Positions 34,556-41,479 of a stretch of DNA of 47,751 bases are shown here, piece after piece. The notes below the pieces were generated by a model. The model was not told the DNA's origin and searched no databases. It saw only the letters and a program-made list of their open reading frames with translations. The translations under genes were made by a program, and so were the position numbers. Every line of letters begins with the position of its first letter. Within the stretch, counting starts at the first letter, position 1. The DNA is from UBA1732 sp045114235 (GTDB taxonomy: Bacteria > Verrucomicrobiota > Lentisphaeria > Victivallales > UBA1829). The stretch spans positions 1 through 47,751 of the forward strand of contig JBGUKB010000128.1 of assembly GCA_045114235.1 (NCBI GenBank), written 5' to 3'.

Positions 34556-35938
34556 ATGAGCCGGAATCCGCTGCGTTTCATCGGAGACCTCTGGCGGAGG
34601 TTTCTGGACGGTCCCCAGTGGATGCGCGAGTCGCACGGGCTCGGCTATGTATTCAAGTATTACCGTTCGCCCTCGCTCAAGCTCCTCTTCTGGGCGATGG
34701 CGTGGTACGAACGCCTCTTCAGCCGCCCGATGCGCCTGCTCTTCATCGTGGTCCCGATGTTCGCGTTCTTCTCCATGTTCACGCTGAACAGCCCGGCGAT
34801 CACCATGTTCCTTTTCCTGCTGACGCTGCTGGCGGTCGACCTCCTGGTCGGGCTGGTCTTCCGCCCCCGGCTCTCGGTCGAACGCGAGTTTCCGCCGCGT
34901 GTCAAGTGCGGCACGGCGTTCGACGTGAACTATCGCGTGCGCAACCTCCGGCGTTTGCCCGCCGCAGACCTGCTGCTCGATCCGAACATCGAGCTGCCGG
35001 AACTCCGCCGCGTGCAGGGTTTCAAATACGTCGCCGTCCGGGGGCGCGCGGAGGAACGCTTCTCGACGGAGCTGAAGCCGTTCAGGCGCGGCGTCTTCAG
35101 CATTCCGCAGGGGCTTGCGGAGTCCGGTTTCCCGTTCAATCTCTTCAAGCATTCCGTCCTCTTCGGACGCAAGGAGTCGCTGATCGTGCATCCCGCCAGC
35201 CGGGAACTGAAGAATCTCTTCCCGCGCGACGGCGGCGTGCTGCCGCGCCTGAGCGCTCGGTCCGTGCCGCGACCGGGCGACAGCATGGATTTCTACGGAT
35301 GCCGCACGTACCGCCCCGGCGATTCCCCGCGCAAGATCCACTGGCGCGCCACGGCGCGCTACCGCACCCCGATCATCAAGGAGTACCAGCAGGAACACGT
35401 CTCCCACGCGGCGGTTCTGCTTGACACGTACGTCCCGCGCGCCCGCCTTGCCGCAAGGACGCTCCGCGCGCTGTTCAGCCTGTCGGAATCCCTGCTGAAG
35501 GTCCGCACGAACCTGACGTTCGAGGCCGCGGTCTCGCTGGCGGCGTCGGTCGCCGGGACCCTGACCTCGGCGTCGTACCACATCGATTTCCTCGCCGTCG
35601 GCGGCCGGACCGCCCGGTTCCCGTCGAACGGCGAACCGGACCGGGACTGCGACCCGCTGCTGGACGAGCTCGCCACGGCTGCGACGTCGGCGCGCGACGC
35701 GTTCGCGGGGAAGGGGGCGGTGGCGCTTGCGGAGGACGCGCTGGAATCCGGCACGGTGTTCGTGATCCTGATGCGCTGGGACGCCGCCGCAAAGGCGTTT
35801 CTCGGCAGTCTGACCGGGCGCGGCTCGCAGATCGTGCCCGTGCTCGTGGCGGACCGCGTGCCCGACGCGGAGCTGCCGGACGACCTCCGCGTGGTCACGC
35901 CGGAATCCGTCCTGAGGGGAGGCGACCTGCCGTTATGA
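34556..35938 (+). CDS. DUF58-domain membrane protein
   Basis: 460 aa. Two membrane helices near 60-100 and a DUF58 core with the signature SMDFYGCRTYRPGDSPRKIHWRAT (landmark residues about 242-265; only its key Tyr, Pro-Gly-Asp, Arg and Trp are typical). The C-terminal part has a von-Willebrand-like fold (HAAVLLDTYV), the family's proposed MoxR partner. AAGGA lies about 9 bases before the ATG. The stop overlaps the transglutaminase start (ATGA). Role by association: assembly or maturation of envelope proteins. Confidence 0.88.
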   Translation: MSRNPLRFIGDLWRRFLDGPQWMRESHGLGYVFKYYRSPSLKLLFWAMAWYERLFSRPMRLLFIVVPMFAFFSMFTLNSPAITMFLFLLTLLAVDLLVGLVFRPRLSVEREFPPRVKCGTAFDVNYRVRNLRRLPAADLLLDPNIELPELRRVQGFKYVAVRGRAEERFSTELKPFRRGVFSIPQGLAESGFPFNLFKHSVLFGRKESLIVHPASRELKNLFPRDGGVLPRLSARSVPRPGDSMDFYGCRTYRPGDSPRKIHWRATARYRTPIIKEYQQEHVSHAAVLLDTYVPRARLAARTLRALFSLSESLLKVRTNLTFEAAVSLAASVAGTLTSASYHIDFLAVGGRTARFPSNGEPDRDCDPLLDELATAATSARDAFAGKGAVALAEDALESGTVFVILMRWDAAAKAFLGSLTGRGSQIVPVLVADRVPDAELPDDLRVVTPESVLRGGDLPL

Positions 35939-38154
35939 AGACGCTCAAGACGCTGTTCGAATACGAACCGCCTGCCCGCCGCCAGCTCGGCCTCGTGACG
36001 CGGAGCCTGCTGATCCTGCCGCCGGCGTTCCTGCTGTCCCTGAAATACGACCTGCCGCACATCCTGATCCTGACCGCGCTGATGGTCGTCTTCCCGATCT
36101 TCCAGGACCGCAGTTTCCGGCTGCGGGACCGCCCGGTCATCTACTCGCTGCTCGCGGCGGGCATTCTGGCGGTCGTTCCCGGCCTGTTCGTGAAGATACC
36201 GGACAACCGCCTGACGTTTTCCGACTACCTGATGCGGTCGCACCAGTTCCTGCCGTTCCTGCTGTATGCCTCGGCGATCTCCTGCTGGTTCATGCGGACG
36301 CGCGAGGTGTCGGCGCTGTGCCTGCTGATCGTCCTCCTTTCCACGCTGGCGTGCGGCGACGTCTACAACACCGCCAAGCTCGAAAACATCAACTTCGCCG
36401 GGACCACGGCGCTCCTGCGGAATTACCGCCTGACGTACCGGGTCTGCACCGTCCTGCAGTGCGTCGGCGTGCTGATGGCGCTGCTCGCGGACGTCCGCTA
36501 CGACTCGACGGCCCGCCTGAGATCGATCGAATCCGGCTGGCGGGTCCTGGCGGTCGTCCTGCTCCTGCCCGCCGGGATCTGCGCGTTCAATGTCTTTTCC
36601 TCGATGGAGGAGACGTTCCGCGACTGGCGTTCGCACCTTCAGCAGATATTCCAGCCGCCTCCGCCGGGGCAGGGCAACGCGTTCCCCGGCGAGGTCGCGA
36701 TCCGGTCGCCGCAGTTCGAGGCTGACACGCCCGTCCGGGTGGTCATGCGGGCGCTCGCGACGTCCGCGCCGGGCTATCTGCGCGGCAACGTGTACCGCGG
36801 GTTCAACGGGAGCTACGGGGGCGTCTGGGTGGCGGACGACAAGAACACGACGGACATCGTGGAAATCACGCGCGAGGAGGACCGCAACCTCACCGTGCTG
36901 ACGTTCCTTATTCAGGACTCCGGCGATACCGATACCGAACGCCTCGAATTCCGCTTTGCGTCCGATTTCCGCAACGCCGTGACGCCTCTGCCCGCGAACG
37001 CGACCTCGGTCACGCTCGACGCCAAGTCCGCCGCCATCACGCGCGACGGCGGCCTGATCGCCGAAAACTGGGTGCCGTCCACCGGCGTGATCGCGACGGT
37101 CGACCGGTCGGATCCCGCCGCGGCGTACCAGGAGCCGCTTGCCGAAGACATGGCGCCGGGGCAGGACGTGCGGCAGGACTACCTGCGCCTGCCGCCCCTG
37201 CTGTCGGACCAGCTCGCCGTGCTCACGGACGAGATATTCGACGGGCGGAATCCCGGAGACCTGACGCCGAAGGAGAAAGTCTCCGCCGTCGTGCAGTTCT
37301 TCTCGGACAACTTCACGTATTCCCTGCGGAAGGACGACTACGTCCCCTCGCGCGGCGAATACTACAGCCCGCTGATGCGGTTCCTGTTCTACAACAGGAA
37401 GGGCCACTGCGAGCTCTTCGCGACCTCGGCGGCGCTGCTCCTTCGCCTGTACGGCGTCCCGACCCGGTACGTCGCCGGCGTCGTCTGCAACCGTTACAAC
37501 CAGGCGGGCTACTACTATGCCACGAACTTCGACCTGCACGCGTGGATCGAGGCGTGGCTGGACGACGAGCAGAAATGGATGCTCGTGGAGGCGACGCCGC
37601 CCGGCACGGAGATCGACGACATCCTGGCGGATTTCGAGGCGGACTCGTGGGGGCGCTCCTTCCGCGACCTCATCGCGTTCAAGTACGAAAACATGGTCTA
37701 CTGGTTCCGGCGCGGCTACCTGGCGCAGGCGATCATCCATGCGTGGGACGCCGTGTACGGATGGACCGTTTTCCAGTTCCGGAACCACCCCGTCCGCTCC
37801 GTTTTCGGGCTGATCGTCCCGCTGTCGCTCGCGGCCGCCGGCGTGATGTACCTTCGGGACAGGCGCCGCAGGCGCTATGCGCTGACGCAACAGCTCCGCC
37901 GCCTCGCGCGCACGATGCGTGCGCTCCAGCTCGCGGTCTGGCGGAAAACGGACGTCCGGCGCGAACCGTGGCAGACCTACGGCGCGTGGGCGAAGGAGCT
38001 CGACGACCCCGCCCTGACCGAATGCGTCGCGCTCTACGAACGCATCCGCTACTCGGGGCGCGTCCCGGCGGACGATGAGGTCGAAGCCTTCGAACGTGCC
38101 GTCCGCGCGGTCAGGCGGCGTCTCCCTCGCAAAAAAGACGCGCGGGGAGAATAA
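35935..38154 (+). CDS. Membrane transglutaminase-like protein (TgpA type)
   Basis: 739 aa: about six N-terminal membrane helices (residues 20-250), a periplasmic transglutaminase-like core, one more helix near 630 and a short C-terminal DUF4129-like segment. The Cys-His-Asp triad is readable: GHCELFATSAALLLR (Cys near 491), FDLHAWIEAW (His near 531), and an acidic residue in MLVEATP (near 551). TgpA-like enzymes are essential in some Gammaproteobacteria and may cross-link or hydrolyse amide bonds. It is third in the moxR-DUF58 operon, ending before a strong hairpin at 38,171-38,205. Confidence 0.9.
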   Translation: MKTLKTLFEYEPPARRQLGLVTRSLLILPPAFLLSLKYDLPHILILTALMVVFPIFQDRSFRLRDRPVIYSLLAAGILAVVPGLFVKIPDNRLTFSDYLMRSHQFLPFLLYASAISCWFMRTREVSALCLLIVLLSTLACGDVYNTAKLENINFAGTTALLRNYRLTYRVCTVLQCVGVLMALLADVRYDSTARLRSIESGWRVLAVVLLLPAGICAFNVFSSMEETFRDWRSHLQQIFQPPPPGQGNAFPGEVAIRSPQFEADTPVRVVMRALATSAPGYLRGNVYRGFNGSYGGVWVADDKNTTDIVEITREEDRNLTVLTFLIQDSGDTDTERLEFRFASDFRNAVTPLPANATSVTLDAKSAAITRDGGLIAENWVPSTGVIATVDRSDPAAAYQEPLAEDMAPGQDVRQDYLRLPPLLSDQLAVLTDEIFDGRNPGDLTPKEKVSAVVQFFSDNFTYSLRKDDYVPSRGEYYSPLMRFLFYNRKGHCELFATSAALLLRLYGVPTRYVAGVVCNRYNQAGYYYATNFDLHAWIEAWLDDEQKWMLVEATPPGTEIDDILADFEADSWGRSFRDLIAFKYENMVYWFRRGYLAQAIIHAWDAVYGWTVFQFRNHPVRSVFGLIVPLSLAAAGVMYLRDRRRRRYALTQQLRRLARTMRALQLAVWRKTDVRREPWQTYGAWAKELDDPALTECVALYERIRYSGRVPADDEVEAFERAVRAVRRRLPRKKDARGE

Positions 38155-38170
38155 AGGGATTCCCGCGGCA

Positions 38171-38205
38171 TAAAAACGGGACACCCGGATGGACCGGATG
38201 TCCCG
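38171..38205 (-). terminator. Rho-independent terminator, reverse orientation (possibly bidirectional)
   Basis: Inverted repeat CGGGACA ... TGTCCCG with an inner CCGG/CCGG stem and a 5-base loop (38,177-38,205). Reading the reverse strand it ends in TTTTTA (complement of 38,171-38,176), so it terminates the parvulin gene; the forward transglutaminase transcript may use the same stem. Confidence 0.75.
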
Positions 38206-38232
38206 ATGAATGCCGTTGCGTCCGAACGGAGC

Positions 38233-39426
38233 TTATTCCTCGGCGGGCGCTTCCTTCGCGGGGGCGAAGTCGTTGATCTTTACGGATTTTTCCATCTCGT
38301 CGTCGATCATCTTGTTGAGGTCGGTGCGCGCCTTGTCCTCGGCGAGGTGCCTGGAGATGGTCTCCTTGACCTTGTCGAGCGGAGTGACTTCTTCCGGCGT
38401 CTTTTCGATCAGCTTGATGATGTGGTAGCCGAACTGGGTCTTGACGGGCTTCGTGATCTGCCCGGCCTTTTCGATGCCGAACGCCGCGGAGGCGAACGTC
38501 TGGTCCATGGCTCCGCCGCCTTCGAGCAGCATGCCGTCCTTGTCGAACGCGGGGAGCTTGCCCTCGCTCTCCTTGCCGGAGGGGCAGTCGCTCTTTTCCT
38601 GCGCGAGCTTGCCGAACTGCGCGGGATCCTTCAGGAGCTCGTCGTAGATGGCGTCGATCTTTTCCTTGGCTTCCTTGTCGGCTTCCTCGTCGTCCTTCGT
38701 CAGGTCGGGCTGGATGAGGATGTGCGCGACGGTCACGCCCTCGGGCTTCGTGAAGCCGTCGGCGTTGTCGTCGTAGAACTTCTTGATCTCCTCGTCGGTG
38801 ATCGCTTTTTTCGCCTTGTCGAGGAATTCGACGTGGACGAACTTGGAGAGGGCGGCGGCCATCTGGACTTCCTTGTCCTCGGAGGTCTTCTTCATGTGCT
38901 CTTCGAGCGAGAGGCCGTTCGCCTTCAGCGCCTCTTCGATCTCCTCCTGCTCTTCCTTCGGGAGCTCGTCGAATTCTTCCTTCATCTCCTTGGCGACGAA
39001 TTCGGCGGAGGGCTTGAACCCGGCCTTCTCGGCCTGCTTGAGCATGATCTTGTCCTTGACCATGTTTTCGATCTGCCTGGTCATGGCCTGGCGGAGGCGT
39101 TCCTCGCCGATGCTCTTGTAGATTTCGAGCGGGACTTCCTGCGAGACGAGGTCGTCGATGATCTCCTTCTTCGCGATGGGTTCGCCGTAGACCGTGGCGA
39201 CGGGATCGGGGAGGAAGGCGAGGATTTCGGTGATCTCCGCCGCGGTGGCGGGCGTCATGTTCAGGTCCTGCATTTCCGCGGCCTGGGCTTGGGCCTGGGA
39301 CTGTTCGCCGGGCTGCGCCGCCGGCTCTTCGGTCTTCTTGTCGCCGCACGCGCTGAGCGCCGCGGCCGCGATGCCTGCCGCGAAGCAGATCGCAGCGGCT
39401 TTTCCGGTGAATTTCATGATGTTCAT
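38233..39426 (-). CDS. Parvulin (PpiC/SurA-type) peptidyl-prolyl isomerase lipoprotein
   Basis: 397 aa from the ATG at 39,426 (AGGAG 5 bases upstream; a longer frame lacks a ribosome site and a signal). A lipoprotein signal with lipobox LSAC near residue 24-27, then a SurA-N-like helical chaperone region (about 60-215, with IENMVKDKIMLKQAEKAGFK and LDELP-like spacing shared with the next gene). The parvulin domain (about 240-365) has VTVAHILIQPDL, AQEKSDCPSGKESEG, FASAAFGIEKAGQI and TQFGYHIIKL. It probably folds or escorts outer-membrane or secreted proteins. The neighbouring fusion protein carries a copy of the same helical region. Confidence 0.88.
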   Translation of the reverse strand: MNIMKFTGKAAAICFAAGIAAAALSACGDKKTEEPAAQPGEQSQAQAQAAEMQDLNMTPATAAEITEILAFLPDPVATVYGEPIAKKEIIDDLVSQEVPLEIYKSIGEERLRQAMTRQIENMVKDKIMLKQAEKAGFKPSAEFVAKEMKEEFDELPKEEQEEIEEALKANGLSLEEHMKKTSEDKEVQMAAALSKFVHVEFLDKAKKAITDEEIKKFYDDNADGFTKPEGVTVAHILIQPDLTKDDEEADKEAKEKIDAIYDELLKDPAQFGKLAQEKSDCPSGKESEGKLPAFDKDGMLLEGGGAMDQTFASAAFGIEKAGQITKPVKTQFGYHIIKLIEKTPEEVTPLDKVKETISRHLAEDKARTDLNKMIDDEMEKSVKINDFAPAKEAPAEE

Positions 39427-39548
39427 GTTCACTCCTGTTGCTGAGTTATCGTTTGTTATTGTATGTATTGTTTGTTGTGCCGGGGTTCTGCTTCCGGAAC
39501 CCGCCGGACGGGGCGTCCCGCGGTCCCTTCCGCAAAAACGGATATATA

Positions 39549-39576
39549 CCATTAGCACCGATTCCCGCGTTTTCAA
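39549..39576 (-). promoter_or_regulatory. Predicted promoter of the parvulin lipoprotein gene
   Basis: Reverse strand: -35 TTGAAA (complement of 39,571-39,576), 16 bases, -10 TAATGG (complement of 39,549-39,554), about 120 bases before the start codon. Confidence 0.4.
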
Positions 39577-39646
39577 ACCGGAAACATGACTTTTTTCGGG
39601 AAAGTTTCGGTTCCGGGGCGTCCGGCGGGACGGCGGATGCGGCGCG

Positions 39647-41197
39647 TCAGTCTTCCGGTTTCCAGTATTTGACGGTCTTGCGGATGTTCGCGATCTCCTT
39701 GTCGAGTTCGTTCGCCTTGGACGGGGCTTTCGCCTTCACGAGGGCGTCCATGATCTTCGCCTTTTCCTCTTCGTACGTGCCGGGATACTGCGAGCGGTTG
39801 GCCTCGTAGTGGTCCTTCAGCGCTTCCTCGTCGATGTCCTTCTTCGCGGCGGCCTCCGCGTGCTGGTTCACGAAGAGCTGCATGGCGGTCTGCTTCTGGA
39901 TGGCTTCGATCCCGGCGAGCTTCGCGATCTGGTCATCCAGCGACGCGCCCTGCGCCTTCAGCGCCTCCTCCAGGTCCTTTCTCTGATCGGCGGGGAGCTC
40001 GTCGAGTTCCTTCATCACGGATTCCTTCACGAGCTGGGGAGAGGGCTTGAACCCGGCCTTCTGCGCGAGGTAGAGCAGGATCGCGTTGTCGAGGTTCGCC
40101 TGGATCATCTCGCCGATGGATTCCTTCGTGATGCGCGCGCAGTCGCTGGAGGTCGGTTCCTGGTCGAAGATTTCCTGCAGGAGCTCTTCCTTCGTCAGCT
40201 TCAGGTCTTCGTATTCCACGAGCATGTCCGGCAGGTAGCTGAACTGCTTCTTGAGCTCCTCCATCGTGACGGGCTTTCCCTTGCCGTCAAGGATGTCCTG
40301 GACCTTGTCGATGTAATCGGCGGAATAGCCGGAGAGCCTGCCGAGCACCGTTTCGCCGTCGGCGGCGAGCACGACCGTGCAGGGATAGCCGTCGACCTTG
40401 AACTTCTCGGCGAGTTCGGCGTTCTGTTTCTTGAGTTCGGCGGGGAGCTCCTTCTCCTGCGGGAAGTCGAGTTCGACCAGCACGAGCTTTTTTGCGAAAT
40501 CCGCGAATTCATCCTCGTCGAGCACGTCCTCGTGGAGCCGTTTGCACCAGATGCACCAGTCGGACCCGGTGAAGAACATCAGGATCGGCTTTTTATCGGC
40601 TGCGGCCTGTTTCTTCGCCGCCGCGAAGTCGGTCATCCACGCGAGCTTTTCCCCAGCTTCATCAGGGGTTTCTTCTCCGGATTTTTTTTTTGCGCTGGCG
40701 GCGCTCTTCTTCACGGCTTTCTTCAGCTTGCTCACGAGCTCTTTGTTGTAGCCGACCGAACGGGTGATCTCCTTTTCGCCGTCGGAGGCGACCAGAACCA
40801 TGGTCGGATAGCCGTCGACGTCGAACTTGTCGCCGAGCTTCTTGTTCTGTTTCTTGAGCGCGTCGGACTGCGGCTTGGAGTTCGGGAAGTCGAGCTCGAG
40901 CAGGATCACGTTTTCCTTCGCGAAATCCTTGAATTCGTCCTTGTCGAGGACGTCCTCATGGAGCTTCATGCACCAGCCGCACCAGTCGGACCCGGTGAAG
41001 AACATCAGGATCGGCTTCTTTTCTTCGGCGGCCTGCTTCTTCGCGGCCTCGAGGTCGGTCAGCCAGGCGGATTTCTCCTCCTTTTCGGCCTTCTTCTCCG
41101 CCTCTTTGGCGGGCTTTGCGTCGGCGGCGTTCAGGGCCATTCCGGCGCAGACCGATCCGCAGAGCGCGGCGGCGAGTATCAGTTCGAAATGCTTCAT
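39647..41197 (-). CDS. Two thioredoxin domains fused to a SurA-N-like chaperone region
   Basis: 516 aa, exported (signal peptide about 1-25). Domain 1 (about 40-160): CGWC at 73-76 in FTGSDWCGWCMKLHEDVL. A Lys/Ala/Ser-rich linker (about 160-185). Domain 2 (about 185-310): CIWC at 215-218 in the same context; the two domains share a DNA block repeated almost exactly at 40,553-40,591 and 40,979-41,017. The rest (about 345-516) is helical and aligns with the SurA-N-like part of the parvulin gene next door (LAQKAGFKPS, then MKELDELPADQRKDLEEALK and SLDDQIAKLAG), but no parvulin domain follows. It may combine disulphide exchange with holding unfolded proteins. A run of ten T on the + strand (A10 in sense) lies in the linker. 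Confidence 0.85.
   Translation of the reverse strand: MKHFELILAAALCGSVCAGMALNAADAKPAKEAEKKAEKEEKSAWLTDLEAAKKQAAEEKKPILMFFTGSDWCGWCMKLHEDVLDKDEFKDFAKENVILLELDFPNSKPQSDALKKQNKKLGDKFDVDGYPTMVLVASDGEKEITRSVGYNKELVSKLKKAVKKSAASAKKKSGEETPDEAGEKLAWMTDFAAAKKQAAADKKPILMFFTGSDWCIWCKRLHEDVLDEDEFADFAKKLVLVELDFPQEKELPAELKKQNAELAEKFKVDGYPCTVVLAADGETVLGRLSGYSADYIDKVQDILDGKGKPVTMEELKKQFSYLPDMLVEYEDLKLTKEELLQEIFDQEPTSSDCARITKESIGEMIQANLDNAILLYLAQKAGFKPSPQLVKESVMKELDELPADQRKDLEEALKAQGASLDDQIAKLAGIEAIQKQTAMQLFVNQHAEAAAKKDIDEEALKDHYEANRSQYPGTYEEEKAKIMDALVKAKAPSKANELDKEIANIRKTVKYWKPED
40682..40691 (-). repeat. A10 homopolymer in the coding strand of the thioredoxin fusion
   Basis: Ten T on the + strand, ten A in the mRNA sense, at codons for Lys-Lys-Lys (about residues 169-172), exactly in the linker between thioredoxin domain 1 and domain 2. 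Such runs promote polymerase or ribosome slippage; a +1 or -1 shift would give a protein with only the first domain. Confidence 0.85.
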
Positions 41198-41247
41198 GGA
41201 TCAAGTCCTCCATTGCGGTTGTTTGCAAAAACAAAATGAATCTTAAT

Positions 41248-41276
41248 ATTATAGCATTAGACAACGGAAAATGCAA
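41248..41276 (-). promoter_or_regulatory. Predicted promoter of the thioredoxin fusion gene
   Basis: Reverse strand: -35 TTGCAT (complement of 41,271-41,276), exactly 17 bases, -10 TATAAT (complement of 41,248-41,253), a perfect -10, about 50 bases before the ATG. Confidence 0.75.
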
Positions 41277-41375
41277 ATATGTTCCAAAGACGCCTCCCCA
41301 AAAAAGTTATTTCTTTGTCTTTCCGGCGGTCGTACGGACCGGAAAAGAAAAAACGGGAAAACCGCCGCGGGGGTC

Positions 41376-41404
41376 TTGCATTCGGTCGTTTCATGCGCTA
41401 TAGT
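41376..41404 (+). promoter_or_regulatory. Predicted promoter of the GH127-type gene
   Basis: -35 TTGCAT at 41,376-41,381, 17 bases, -10 TATAGT at 41,399-41,404, 75 bases before the ATG, with an A-rich tract upstream at 41,340-41,362. It is back-to-back with the promoter of the thioredoxin fusion. Confidence 0.7.
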
Positions 41405-41479
41405 ATCGCGTGTTTTTGTTCATAATCAATCAGTCCGGGCGTATGCGAATACGCCTGAATTATCGTGTGAGGATGCCGC

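Noticed and set aside
33233..35581. 782-residue - strand frame spanning the moxR and DUF58 genes
   Set aside because: Runs through two clear + strand genes and two promoters; composition is typical of a GC-driven shadow.
35359..38184. 941-residue open frame on the - strand opposite DUF58/transglutaminase
   Set aside because: Arg/Asp-rich shadow of the well-supported + strand genes, no motif, no start signal.
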